From contig CAZQRP010000005.1 in the NCBI GenBank assembly GCA_964596125.1, positions 62,001 to 126,000 of the forward strand: a DNA stretch of 64,000 nt, written 5' to 3'. Each line of letters begins with the position of its first letter. Position 1 is the stretch's first letter. The position numbers were made by a program, and so were the translations under genes. Shown here piece by piece: positions 18,081 through 27,461 of this stretch. A model generated the notes under the pieces. It ran no database searches. It saw only the letters and a program-made list of their open reading frames with translations, and was not told the origin of the DNA. Source of the stretch: CAZQRP01 sp964596125 (GTDB taxonomy: Bacteria > Chloroflexota > Dehalococcoidia > GIF9 > UBA5629).

Positions 18081-18896
18081 TTACTCAGCAGGTTTCACTG
18101 CCTTAGCAGCAATAAACTGTGCTGTAAGATACCTGGCCCTGCTCTTCTCCAGACTTTCCAATAATGCCAAACCCCTTCTGACTAACCGATTACATCTGGC
18201 AGAGTCAACCTTGTTGATCAGGGCTATTATTTTTCTGGTAAAGAACCGCGGGCTGTGGATAATTGCTGTACTGTCCATTACTCGCAGCCCTGCATCCGTG
18301 AGTGACTTTTCGAGCTCTCCTATGGAATAAGTCTTACCGATAAAAAAATGGTGCAATTTAAAAAATATCCATAAACGTAAAAACGGGTCTGTAAGGTTAG
18401 TTTTATTGTCCATAGTTATGATAAGAACACCGCCAGGCTGAAGAACTCGACTGAGCTCTGATAGAGCAGCAATAATCTCTTTCTTGTGATGAAAATGGTC
18501 TAACGTAGAATCCGAGATTATCAAGTCAAAGGAATCGTTCGAAAAAGGTAACTGCCTGACGTCAGACGTTATGTATTCCGCTGGTGAATTTGGAGCGTAT
18601 TGCGCTGCCTTTATCCTGGCCTGAGATGTTATTTCAGATGATATATCTATCCCAATAATATCGCCGTTCATTTCTAATATATCCCATAGAAAGGCGCGGA
18701 ACGGTTCCAGGGCTTCAGCGAAGAGGTCAGTCTTTAATATAGTTTTACCGATTATAGAGCCTGCCCATTTAGTAACCAAATTGAAATGAACGCGTCGGTA
18801 TTGTTCGTAAAGAAGCTCAGCAACATCCCCCTCACGTACCATCCTCTTCGCAATCTGGTCCCAATATATGGCTTCTTGTCCTTTGCTTACACTCAT
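18081..18896 (-). CDS. Class I SAM-dependent methyltransferase (Methyltransf_11 type)
   Basis: From the likely start at 18896 (MSVSKGQEAIYWDQIAKRM) the protein has about 271 residues. A longer frame back to 18968 adds a hydrophobic 24-residue stretch without a better start. The SAM fold is visible at GDIIGIDISSEITSQARIKA, then SDVRQLPFSNDSFDLIISDS and a post-motif ALSELSRVLQPGGVLIITMD. Motif I, normally a Gly-rich loop, is replaced by EALEPFRAFLWDILEMNGD, which is unusual but seen in some family branches. The acceptor is unknown. It is convergent with the flavoprotein gene. Confidence 0.78.
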   Translation of the reverse strand: MSVSKGQEAIYWDQIAKRMVREGDVAELLYEQYRRVHFNLVTKWAGSIIGKTILKTDLFAEALEPFRAFLWDILEMNGDIIGIDISSEITSQARIKAAQYAPNSPAEYITSDVRQLPFSNDSFDLIISDSTLDHFHHKKEIIAALSELSRVLQPGGVLIITMDNKTNLTDPFLRLWIFFKLHHFFIGKTYSIGELEKSLTDAGLRVMDSTAIIHSPRFFTRKIIALINKVDSARCNRLVRRGLALLESLEKSRARYLTAQFIAAKAVKPAE

Positions 18897-19113
18897 CGAA
18901 TACCGTTTATTATAATTCTCTCCAATAAATATTGACAATATATAAAGTATTCTGGTTATTATATACAAACAAACTAACTAATATTTTAGCTGAGGCATCC
19001 TGTAATAACCGTGCGCTTTTGACGAATTAAGTCTATAAATTTCCGGCCGACTGTTTAAAAACGCGCAACGAGGAGCAGTACAATCATCAATCTCACAGGT
19101 AGGAGAAATTAAA

Positions 19114-19776
19114 GTCACTATAATTACAGAGCTATCCCGAAGAGCAAAGCACCTCTTTCAAACAGAAGGACCAATATCGCTGCTCAGGCATGTTCTTTCA
19201 TTCACAGGTCATTTTTTTGGATACAGCACCTTTTATCTTTATGAACATACTACGGGAGACATCCGGAAGCTAAACGAAAATGATTTCACTCCGATGATTG
19301 ATAATATAAACTTTAAAGTTACTTCCACAAACCGGGAAGCTGATAAGTTGGAGGCCGAAGGCTTTGAGTTCCGCTCACATATTCTGGATGCCAGGGAGAG
19401 TTTGGACAAAGGAGCGATAGCATTCTGTATTTTCATCGGGTATGAGTTTGCAAATATAGGGTGGGTTGCTCTCAGCGAGGAGGCAAAGAAAAGCTTCTGG
19501 CAATTTCCTGTTCAGGTCGATTTTTCAAATAAACAAGCGTATATGTGGGGTGCCATAACACCAACAAAGCACAGAGGAAAGGGTCTCAATACGTATGGTG
19601 TATTTAAAAGACTGCAATTCCTTCACGAAACAGGGATATTGTCCGCCCGAGGTGTGATTGCTAAAAGTATGATAGCCTCTCATCGGGTTCACGCTAAATT
19701 CAAGCCCAAGATATATGCTGAGGCGCGCTGCTTCACAATTTTCGGATGGAAATTGTGGAAAGAAAAGCCATTATAA
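19114..19776 (+). CDS. GNAT-like N-acyltransferase, start codon unclear
   Basis: The coding frame clearly extends upstream of the first ATG (19294): ITELSRRAKHLFQTEGPISL reads continuously from about 19114. No ATG, GTG or TTG lies between the upstream stop and that point. AGGAG at 19101-19105 is followed eight bases later by GTC (19114-19116), one change from GTG; ATA and ATT follow at 19120 and 19123. The body has GNAT-like features (VNWVALSEEAKK-type strand near IGWVALSE, and TKHRGKGLNTYGVFKRLQF). Either it uses a rare start or it lost its start codon. The acyl donor and acceptor are unknown. Confidence 0.55.
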   Translation, partial: VTIITELSRRAKHLFQTEGPISLLRHVLSFTGHFFGYSTFYLYEHTTGDIRKLNENDFTPMIDNINFKVTSTNREADKLEAEGFEFRSHILDARESLDKGAIAFCIFIGYEFANIGWVALSEEAKKSFWQFPVQVDFSNKQAYMWGAITPTKHRGKGLNTYGVFKRLQFLHETGILSARGVIAKSMIASHRVHAKFKPKIYAEARCFTIFGWKLWKEKPL

Positions 19777-19969
19777 GACATGCATATGGATATATCGACC
19801 AGGTACGCATATTTGTCATATGAAACAGAAGAGTATATAATCTCAGCTAATCAAGTAACTTTGAGCCGTGCGCTGCAATGTAACCAATTGTCCATGTTAT
19901 AAGAATAATCGACAATTTTACTGATATGGTTAATTCGGTAAAATTTGTATTGATACTTGTAAGGTCACA

Positions 19970-21175
19970 TTGAGAGGAAACGCCATCGATCGATCCAGTT
20001 TTCGTTCACTTTTTTCAGGATTACTTCCCCTGTTTGTAATGGCACACTGTGCGCATCACCTGTTGACAGCACTTCCGGTACCCCTTTTACCGATGATTCG
20101 CAGCGAATTCGGCCTCGATTATACCCAATCTGGATTTGTGGTATCAGCGTTCAGTTTGGCATATGGCATTGGACAATTGCCGGCCGGTTGGCTTGCTGAC
20201 CATATTGGGCGCCGAACCATGATTACAATAGGTATCTGCGGTGTGGCTGCTGCCGGCCTTTTCATCGGCCTCTCACAAACCTATACCATGATGATCATTT
20301 TTTTGGCGTTGATGGGGCTAATGGGTGGCGGCTACCATCCATCTGCACCACCAATGATTTCTGCATCGGTCAAACCAGAAAAACGAGGCTCAGCATTAGG
20401 GCTGCATACGATCGGCGGCGGCGCAAGTTACTTCTTAGCTCCGCTCATAGCCGCAGCAATTGCCGCTGTCTGGAGCTGGCGTGGCTCGTTTATTACTCTA
20501 GCTGTCCCAACTATAATATTCGGAACTGTATTTTACAGGCTCCTGGGTCGGCTAGGAGATGTGAAGAAAGCTGGACACAAGACAATCAATGATGACAGTC
20601 CACTGCCGCCCATCCCAGGCCAATGGCGACGCCTTGTACCTTTTATAGTTTTAAGCACATTCACCGGGACCGTGAGTTTATCATCAATATCGTTCATCCC
20701 ACTTTATTTAGTCGACCACTTTAGTGTCAGCCAGGAGACAGCAGCAGCGTTTATATCCATCATTTATTTTGCCGGACTCTGGGGAGGCCCTGTGGGCGGA
20801 TATCTCTCCGACCGTTTAGGGAGAGTACCGGTAATGCTGACAGTGTGCTTTATCACCGGGCCTGTCATTTACCTGCTCAATCTGGCACCTTTCGGATTAG
20901 GTATAAGCGTCCTTCTCATTCTTATTGGAATGTCCGTATACTTCCGTATGCCGATAACCGAATCGTATATAATCGGCTACACCTCGGAACATAACCGCTC
21001 TACAATACTTGGCATTTATTACTTCGGTTCAATGGAGGGTAGCGGTATACTGACGCCAATATTTGGCTACATGATTGACCAGCTAGGATTTTATACAAGC
21101 TTCACCATTGCTGGTGCTGCCCTGGTTGTAATGACTCTGGCCTGCTCCATGTTTTTATGGGGCCGCCGTGATTGA
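19970..21175 (+). CDS. MFS transporter
   Basis: This 401-residue protein has twelve hydrophobic segments. The MFS loop 2-3 motif reads GWLADHIGRRTM and a second copy reads GGYLSDRLGRVPV. The annotated start is TTG (19970) after AAGG; a later ATG (about 20039) is the alternative. It belongs to the general major facilitator superfamily, and differs in sequence from the four other MFS carriers in the window. The substrate is unknown. It ends about 180 bases before the convergent 2-oxoacid oxidoreductase operon. Confidence 0.85.
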   Translation: MRGNAIDRSSFRSLFSGLLPLFVMAHCAHHLLTALPVPLLPMIRSEFGLDYTQSGFVVSAFSLAYGIGQLPAGWLADHIGRRTMITIGICGVAAAGLFIGLSQTYTMMIIFLALMGLMGGGYHPSAPPMISASVKPEKRGSALGLHTIGGGASYFLAPLIAAAIAAVWSWRGSFITLAVPTIIFGTVFYRLLGRLGDVKKAGHKTINDDSPLPPIPGQWRRLVPFIVLSTFTGTVSLSSISFIPLYLVDHFSVSQETAAAFISIIYFAGLWGGPVGGYLSDRLGRVPVMLTVCFITGPVIYLLNLAPFGLGISVLLILIGMSVYFRMPITESYIIGYTSEHNRSTILGIYYFGSMEGSGILTPIFGYMIDQLGFYTSFTIAGAALVVMTLACSMFLWGRRD

Positions 21176-21351
21176 TTTTATTTCAGGTCTATCCGGTAAA
21201 AGAAGCTCACTGCCTTTAACGAAGTAAGGCCAGAAAACAGCGATGGCAGATGACCCCGGTGTAAAATAGCCGCAAGTAACCGCCACCAGATGAGGTACCA
21301 ATATGATGATTGCCAGATATCACCAAAAAGGCAGCACCTGATCAGACTGGA

Positions 21352-22698
21352 CTAATTCATTACTTTAGTACCCGATTTCCGTTCAGTCCCAAGCACCAGC
21401 CCCTTTATTTCCGCATAACTTTCATCAACTATCTGTTGAAGTTCCTGCAATTCCCGCTCAGTCAGGTGTGAGAACCTCCCCATCGATTTGGTGAACTCCG
21501 AGACTGGCCTGGGATTTGGAACTTCATAAGTAAACCGCACCCTACCACCTTCAGCTTCCCAGAGCGGGAAATAATTGGTCTGTACCGCTAAACGACTCAA
21601 CTCTATGCCACTATCCACAGGCGCTCTCCAGCCCGTAGGACAGGGAGTAAGCAGGTGGATATAGGCCAGGCCATCTTTGACTGCCATGGCCTTCTCCAAT
21701 TTCCGGACAAAATCTTCCAGATAAGCAACGGTGGCTGTTGCTACATATGGAATATGGTGCATCAGCATAATTAAGGGCATGTTCTTGGCTCTCTGACCCT
21801 TGCCGCGATATTCCTGTGCAACCCAGGTGGTAGATGTCCATGACTTGTAGGGAGTAGTGCTGCTTCTTTGAATACCGGTGTTCATATAGGCTTCATTATC
21901 ATAGCAAATGTAAATAATGTTTTCGCCTCTCTCGGCAGCACCGGATAACGGTTGAAATCCAACGTCAGCAGTCGTACCATCGCCAACTATGCACACACAT
22001 TTGACATTCTTTCCTATCTTACGGAAGTATCTACTTACCCCGGTCATGGCCGAGGGGACATGGGTCATCATACAAGCCACCAGATTGGCAGCTACTGTTG
22101 CCATGGTTCCACCCCCATACCATCCTGCACCGTTCACTGCCGGAGCATGACACCCGGGAGCACTGAAGTAAACGACATCTTTATTGCCAAGGACCTTAAA
22201 GGTAACTCTTGAAGTAAGTTCAAGCGTGCAGCCGGCACATAAAGTAACTCCCGGTGCCAGCAGACCTGGTTTGTCCAGGTGATCCCATAAAGCCCGACTC
22301 TCCAGGTAAGTGAGAGCATTGTACTTACATGTATCAATACACTTGGGACTGCCATTACATAAGTCACACTTTATCGCTTGCTCAGTGTCAGTTCGATACT
22401 TTATTCCACCATACGGGCAGCCCAACGTACATAGTCCACAACCAACACATTTCTGCTCATCGATTCGTGCAATACCATCATCTTCGTCCCTGCTAATAGC
22501 TCCCGTCGGACAAACCTGGAGGCAGGACGGATTACTGCACTGATTACAGGTTATTACTCCGTGAAAACCTGCTTCCGGGACATGAACAGATGATAGTAAT
22601 GGTAGCATCCTCCCCTGTGCCGCGGAACAAGCCGGCTCACAGGCTGAACAATCAGGTGGACAACGATTATATTCGAGAACTAGCCTGTCATAAAACAT
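21352..22698 (-). CDS. Fusion of a DmsB/HycB-like polyferredoxin with the TPP (beta) subunit of a 2-oxoacid:ferredoxin oxidoreductase
   Basis: Residues 1-130 hold four cysteine clusters for about four [4Fe-4S] centres: CPPDCSACEPAC (13-24), CNQCSNPSCLQVCP (51-64), CVGCGLCTLGCP (84-95) and CDLCNGSPKCIDTC (111-124). This arrangement is that of DMSO-reductase-type electron-transfer subunits. Residues 150-430 are a Por/Vor beta subunit: CAGC (154-157), the thiamine-diphosphate motif GDGTTADVGF (239 on) and YDNEAYMNTG. Normal beta subunits lack such an N-terminal domain. It ends the five-gene operon with the molybdoenzyme. It may pass electrons between the two enzymes (inference). Confidence 0.88.
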   Translation of the reverse strand: MFYDRLVLEYNRCPPDCSACEPACSAAQGRMLPLLSSVHVPEAGFHGVITCNQCSNPSCLQVCPTGAISRDEDDGIARIDEQKCVGCGLCTLGCPYGGIKYRTDTEQAIKCDLCNGSPKCIDTCKYNALTYLESRALWDHLDKPGLLAPGVTLCAGCTLELTSRVTFKVLGNKDVVYFSAPGCHAPAVNGAGWYGGGTMATVAANLVACMMTHVPSAMTGVSRYFRKIGKNVKCVCIVGDGTTADVGFQPLSGAAERGENIIYICYDNEAYMNTGIQRSSTTPYKSWTSTTWVAQEYRGKGQRAKNMPLIMLMHHIPYVATATVAYLEDFVRKLEKAMAVKDGLAYIHLLTPCPTGWRAPVDSGIELSRLAVQTNYFPLWEAEGGRVRFTYEVPNPRPVSEFTKSMGRFSHLTERELQELQQIVDESYAEIKGLVLGTERKSGTKVMN

Positions 22699-22739
22699 TT
22701 GCTATTCGCACTCCTGAACTCTGGACTCCTGGCTGAGAA

Positions 22740-23948
22740 TTATTCTAACGTCAACCAGGTTATTTCATTCACTGGCATACCCTGATACGATCCAAAGGTG
22801 AGATCCACTGCTCTCCCAATCTGTTCTTTCGTAATATCCGCATTAGCCAGACCACCGATGAAGTTCAGCGCTTTCAACGAGATACCGGCATCATAAAGAA
22901 CACCTTTTAATTCCATGAATATATGACCGCAATTCCAGCCGAAGCAGACACTCCTATCAATTACCCCGACTGCCTTTTTATTACTCAGCGCCTGTGCCAA
23001 TCTCTCCCTGGGAAAAGGCCTCATCAGTCTAAGCTTAATCAATCCTATCTTCATTCCTTCATCTCTCTTTTTATCTACGACAATCCTGGCCGTGCCGGTA
23101 CTGCTGCCCATCGTAACCAGGACTACCTCGGCATCATCAGTCCTGTACTCCTCCAACTGGCCGCCGTAGTTACGTCCAAAAATCTTTTGGAACTCTCTAT
23201 CGACCAGGTCTATTTTTCCTTTCGCCCGCTCAAAAGCAGCGCAGTTTTTATAGCGGAATTCGGCATTCATCTCTTCTGCAAAGTGAGGACCGAACGTTCT
23301 GAATTTACCCGGATCCATCTCAAATTTAATCCGATTTACCCCGGACAAAGGGGCAAAAAAGCTATCTACATCCGACTGTTGAGGTATCTCCACCCTATCT
23401 ACCAGGTAGGAAAGGTAAAAGCCATCGTAACAAACCATGACTGGAAGTGATACATCCGGGTCCTCGGCTATTCTGTATGCCATTACTATTGAGTCAAGTA
23501 TTTCCTGGCAGTCTTCTACATCCATCTGAACCCAGCCTACATCCCGTAAAGCCATACTATCCTGACGGCTGCAGCCAATTGTCGGAATCCCGGGTGGCTC
23601 CCGGTTTACATTTACCATCACCAGCGGAAGACGATAGCCGGCAGCCCAGAAAAGGCCATCACACATGAACGCCAGGCCCCATGACGATGTAGCAGTAAAA
23701 ACTCGTCCGCCCGCTACAGAAGCAGCAGACACTATTCCCATGGCTGAATTCTCACCTTCCACGTGCACTATCTCCGCATCAAGCAGACCTTGATCATGGA
23801 AGCGGGAAAGCCATTCTATTACCGCTGTCTGCGGTGTTATGGGATATACGGCTATAACATCAGGCCGGCTCAATAATGCTCCATAAGCAGCAGCTTTATT
23901 ACCATCGCAAGCTTCTATCCTGGCTTTATTTTTTGTCATCTCTTTCAT
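22740..23948 (-). CDS. 2-oxoacid:ferredoxin oxidoreductase alpha subunit
   Basis: This 402-residue subunit has the Por alpha signature near its N-terminus (ACDGNKAAAYGALLSRPDVI, then AVYPITPQTAVIEWL). It has the ENSAMGIVSAASVAGGRVFT region and a C-terminal transketolase-like domain (VVLVTMGSSTGTARIVVDKK). With the beta, gamma and delta subunits encoded around it, it forms the TPP enzyme that oxidises a 2-oxoacid to an acyl-CoA and CO2. Its start overlaps the ferredoxin stop by four bases. Substrate class (pyruvate, branched, aromatic) cannot be fixed by eye. Confidence 0.9.
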   Translation of the reverse strand: MKEMTKNKARIEACDGNKAAAYGALLSRPDVIAVYPITPQTAVIEWLSRFHDQGLLDAEIVHVEGENSAMGIVSAASVAGGRVFTATSSWGLAFMCDGLFWAAGYRLPLVMVNVNREPPGIPTIGCSRQDSMALRDVGWVQMDVEDCQEILDSIVMAYRIAEDPDVSLPVMVCYDGFYLSYLVDRVEIPQQSDVDSFFAPLSGVNRIKFEMDPGKFRTFGPHFAEEMNAEFRYKNCAAFERAKGKIDLVDREFQKIFGRNYGGQLEEYRTDDAEVVLVTMGSSTGTARIVVDKKRDEGMKIGLIKLRLMRPFPRERLAQALSNKKAVGVIDRSVCFGWNCGHIFMELKGVLYDAGISLKALNFIGGLANADITKEQIGRAVDLTFGSYQGMPVNEITWLTLE

Positions 23949-24238
23949 TTATCATGGCCTACCTTCTCTATCATTTGCACTTCCTCAACCATAGCTATGG
24001 CGCCTAAGGGACACTCTCTGGCACATACTCCACATCCCTTGCAATAGGTCAGGTCGGTAACAAAATGTCCCCCCTTATCTTCAATACATTGAGTCGGACA
24101 GAAGAAAAAACAGCGGGCACACTTGTTGCACTTATCAGTATTGAGCACTGGTCTGGCATAACGCCAACTGCCTACTTCCATATGGAAAAGTACTCCGGGA
24201 TCGGTCCACGGTGTCTGATACTCAGTCCTGAATTTCAT
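23945..24238 (-). CDS. 2-oxoacid:ferredoxin oxidoreductase delta subunit (2x[4Fe-4S] ferredoxin)
   Basis: This 97-residue protein has two classic clusters, CNKCARCFFFCP and CKGCGVCARECP, each C-x2-C-x2-C-x3-C-P. It is the delta (PorD-like) subunit that takes electrons from the TPP subunit. It sits between gamma and alpha as in many por/pad operons and overlaps the alpha start. Confidence 0.9.
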   Translation of the reverse strand: MKFRTEYQTPWTDPGVLFHMEVGSWRYARPVLNTDKCNKCARCFFFCPTQCIEDKGGHFVTDLTYCKGCGVCARECPLGAIAMVEEVQMIEKVGHDK

Positions 24239-24275
24239 CAGTTTAAATTCTCCTCATCTAGAGCAGGTGATGCTA

Positions 24276-24824
24276 CTACCACCTTACCAGTTTAACCTCC
24301 TGATAGCCTCTCTTCGCACTCCTCCTGTTAGCATCCAACACTTTTTCCTCAAAATATCCTTCTAAGGCAGAAAGAATAGCATCCAGCTCAATCCATTTGG
24401 TGGTGGCGGCAAATGCTCCCAACATACACGTGTTAAAAGCCGGAATGCCCGTCTCTTCAATAGCAATCTTGGTAGCATCTACAATACCGATTACATTGAT
24501 ATTGGGGTGTGGTCTTTCCTTAAGGACAAACGGCGAGTTAGCTACTAACACCGCTCCTGGTTTGATACCGTTATATATACTTTCTAATCGGACCTGGCTG
24601 GGATCTAAAACTATTATACAGTCGGGATTATATATTTTATCTTTCTCCCGGATAGGTACATCGTCCAGCCGTGCGAAAGAGACCATAGGAGCACCTCTCC
24701 GCTCGGCAGTAAACAAAGGAAAGCTGGTGCCATATTTGCCCGTAATTATACTAGCCGTAGATAGCATATCAGCAGCCATCTTGCCCCCCTGCCCTCCACG
24801 GCCATGTAACCTGATCTCCCTCAA
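24276..24824 (-). CDS. 2-oxoacid:ferredoxin oxidoreductase gamma subunit
   Basis: This 182-residue protein starts with REIRLHGRGGQGGKMAADML, the hallmark of the gamma (catalytic domain III) subunit. It also has GAPMVSFARLDDVPIREKDK and NTCMLGAFAATTKWI. The length is normal for the family. It begins one base after the molybdoenzyme stop, so translation is probably coupled to that gene. This is the strongest evidence that the two enzyme systems are made together. Confidence 0.9.
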   Translation of the reverse strand: MREIRLHGRGGQGGKMAADMLSTASIITGKYGTSFPLFTAERRGAPMVSFARLDDVPIREKDKIYNPDCIIVLDPSQVRLESIYNGIKPGAVLVANSPFVLKERPHPNINVIGIVDATKIAIEETGIPAFNTCMLGAFAATTKWIELDAILSALEGYFEEKVLDANRRSAKRGYQEVKLVRW

Positions 24825-24825
24825 T

Positions 24826-27423
24826 TCACTTACTTCCTTCTTTATAGACTTTTACTCGCACCGCTGTCTCAATAGACTGACTGATAGGACAGAAGTAGTT
24901 GTCTTCTACCCTCAGGATAGCATTCAGCAACCCCGATTTTCCCTCAGCCGGATGTCCCTTTAGCCAGTGAGCACTGCCATGGGCCATAGCAATACACCGC
25001 GGATGGACGCCCTCTATGGTATGGACAGTAACCTTCATTTTCTGGCCGACCTCATTCTCTATATATATGGGGTCCATATCCTGTATACCCTTTTCCTGTG
25101 CTGTCTTTGAGTTCATCACCACATTAAAGGTGAAGGGATTCATTTCACTGACCTCAAATAGCCAGGGGATTTCCTGTGTTGTTGAAGAAGCATGTAGCGT
25201 ATCACGGTAGCCAAAAGCGAAGAGGTCATATTCTGAGTTTTCGACTTTATGGGAAGCTGCTGGAAAGAAGCTGATCAAAGGAACATATTGATTCCAGTCT
25301 ATCTCGTAGCCTTTTGGCTGGCAAATAGCTTTGACTTTCTCCTTCTGGTCCACCAACCATTCATGGTAAATAGACGCCCTGGCATTAACAAACCAGCGCC
25401 AGTAGGCTTCTTCGGGCTTTTTCTGCCATCTGACAAAACCATGCTCCCTGAACCATTCCAGGTCATGATCGTCACCAAATCTGGCCTTCAATACCCGTTC
25501 GGTCATCTCATCCCAGGAGAGTTTCTCATCTATGGACCAAGGTTGAGGACATTTGGTTCGACTGAGCCAATTCGCAGCAACCTGCATAAAGTCTTTCCTG
25601 ATCCCAAGCCTGTCCCAAATCTCAAGGTACGTATCACCGATAAATCTTTGATCATGTTCAGGCTCGACCACCCTTAGCATAGGATGGTATTCCCAATCTG
25701 ACAAACCCGGCGCATGATTAAAAACGTAAGCCTCACCCGCTGTAAAGTCGGTTATCTCAAGACCGGCACGATCCGGAAGGACTATATCAGCAAACCACTC
25801 CGAGGTCTCATTAGGGACAATTCCTGAGTACATAATAAAAACATCTTTAAACCTTTTTTCCCAGACCTCGACATTACCAGCCGTTACCGCAGCATTAGAC
25901 CAGAATATCATAAACATATCAAAGGGCTTTTCGGAGATGCCAAACTTTTTCCAGATGTCACCGGCGTCTGATTTAAGCGGCATCGCCGACATAGGCGGAG
26001 CCGCCGTCCATATTTCCCCAAAATGAGGGGTTCGGGGCATTTCCGGTTCCGGATGAGGCCAGGTGCCATGCATCGGCATCCAGGCAGTAGAAGTCAGAAA
26101 ACCATCTTTGGTGGCAATAGGCTCAAAATATGTAGTGCCCGTCCCGGGATAGCCCAGGCTCCTGGTCGGCCATCCGATAGCGCCACCAGGTACATCACAC
26201 GCTCCAACCAGATGATTCAGCATATTCACTGACACATAGTTATGAAAGCCATTGGTATGCCCCTGTCCACCCCGGAACATGAAAGCTGCTACCGGTCGGT
26301 AAGGGAATCTCACCCCTTTTACTTCTATAGTGCTGCCAATACGTGCATTCTCAGCAAACTCTCGGGCAATTCGCTTTATAGTTTTATCCGGAACAGTGCT
26401 CACCTCCTCGGCAGTCTCCGGAGTGTACTGCTTTAAATGCTCCCTCATCACCGAAAAGACCGTCCGGCATTTTATTCCGTCTACTTCAAAGGAACCCTCG
26501 AGCACCACGTCTCCAAGAGCAGGATCATTCCACGCCACTGCTTTTTGCCCCGAGACATCCCATAACACAGGTTCACCCTTACTATCCCGTATATAGCGTC
26601 CATCGGCTCCGACAAGATAAGGGGAATTTGTTTTCTTTCTCAGATAGTCACCGTCATATATCCCCAGGTCATTGACAATTACGTTAGCCATAGCCAGGGC
26701 TATCGCCCCATCGGTGCCCGGGATGAGTGGAATCCACTCTGTTGCCTTACCTCCGGCAAAGTTGCACATGGGATCAAAAGCTACCGTTTTCATACCACGA
26801 GCTCTGGCTTCAGCCGCCTTCCGCATAAGTATAGCCGCAGAATGTCCACTGCCCAATCCCTTATTAGAACCGAAATATATAGCATAATTACAGTATTCAA
26901 AATCGGCGGTAACCGACCATGAACAGTGGTTCATACCAGCGCCCAGGTGGGAAGCCTGACCACAGTGGGTAGAGTGCCCGGCTCCACCGGTAATTGAGCC
27001 AAAGATCTTGTTCCACCCGGTCAACACCAAAAGCGGGTCCCACAATCCGCTATTGCCAACCCCACCAAAGGCAAGCAATCTGGAAGGATCGCCTTGCTTT
27101 ACTTTCCTGAGCCTCTCTGTTAACTCATCAAGGGCTCCATCCCAGGAAATACGCTTCCATCCGGGATCGGTTTTAATCCCCTTATTGGGATTAGTCCGTC
27201 TCATAGGATATTTAAAACGCCCGGGATGATAAAGCATCTGGATCATGTATGACGCCTTGGCACAAAGTCCGCCGGTACCAGGTCCTCTAGTTGAATCCGG
27301 GTCGCCCTCTATTTTTACCACAACGCCGTCAATCCGGTGCACTCTAATAGCACACTGCGCATAACAACCATTACAAAGAGTCTTTAACCATTTGTCCTCT
27401 CGGCGGATCATCGGGGAAGTCAT
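24826..27423 (-). CDS. Bis-MGD molybdopterin (Mo/W) oxidoreductase catalytic subunit, cytoplasmic, PadB/DMSO-reductase family
   Basis: The chosen start is ATG 27423 (MTSPMIRREDKW, 865 aa), because the run GGAAGGAGG lies just ahead of it as ribosome site; the frame opens at 27441. An N-terminal [4Fe-4S] site is present (CNGCYAQC, then GGLCAKAS). Molybdopterin-binding blocks include KTVAFDPMCNFAGGKATEWI, GTDGAIALAMANVIVNDLGI and a C-terminal MoCo domain (FNVVMNSKTAQEKGI, AHGSAHWLKGH). There is no Tat signal. A Cys in STHCGQAS may ligate the metal. The family contains polysulfide reductases, phenylacetyl-CoA:acceptor oxidoreductase and others. It has no separate DmsB gene; the polyferredoxin is fused to the TPP subunit of this operon. 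Confidence 0.88.
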   Translation of the reverse strand: MTSPMIRREDKWLKTLCNGCYAQCAIRVHRIDGVVVKIEGDPDSTRGPGTGGLCAKASYMIQMLYHPGRFKYPMRRTNPNKGIKTDPGWKRISWDGALDELTERLRKVKQGDPSRLLAFGGVGNSGLWDPLLVLTGWNKIFGSITGGAGHSTHCGQASHLGAGMNHCSWSVTADFEYCNYAIYFGSNKGLGSGHSAAILMRKAAEARARGMKTVAFDPMCNFAGGKATEWIPLIPGTDGAIALAMANVIVNDLGIYDGDYLRKKTNSPYLVGADGRYIRDSKGEPVLWDVSGQKAVAWNDPALGDVVLEGSFEVDGIKCRTVFSVMREHLKQYTPETAEEVSTVPDKTIKRIAREFAENARIGSTIEVKGVRFPYRPVAAFMFRGGQGHTNGFHNYVSVNMLNHLVGACDVPGGAIGWPTRSLGYPGTGTTYFEPIATKDGFLTSTAWMPMHGTWPHPEPEMPRTPHFGEIWTAAPPMSAMPLKSDAGDIWKKFGISEKPFDMFMIFWSNAAVTAGNVEVWEKRFKDVFIMYSGIVPNETSEWFADIVLPDRAGLEITDFTAGEAYVFNHAPGLSDWEYHPMLRVVEPEHDQRFIGDTYLEIWDRLGIRKDFMQVAANWLSRTKCPQPWSIDEKLSWDEMTERVLKARFGDDHDLEWFREHGFVRWQKKPEEAYWRWFVNARASIYHEWLVDQKEKVKAICQPKGYEIDWNQYVPLISFFPAASHKVENSEYDLFAFGYRDTLHASSTTQEIPWLFEVSEMNPFTFNVVMNSKTAQEKGIQDMDPIYIENEVGQKMKVTVHTIEGVHPRCIAMAHGSAHWLKGHPAEGKSGLLNAILRVEDNYFCPISQSIETAVRVKVYKEGSK

Positions 27424-27441
27424 AAACATCCTCCTTCCCAT

Positions 27442-27461
27442 ATCTAAACTATGTGTTAGAT
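27442..27461 (-). promoter_or_regulatory. Inverted repeat in the molybdoenzyme operon leader
   Basis: ATCTAA-N8-TTAGAT lies 19 to 38 bases upstream of the chosen start codon. Farther up, TATAAT occurs on the minus strand at 27557-27552 without a strong -35. A regulator site or RNA hairpin is possible; the evidence is thin. Confidence 0.3.
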
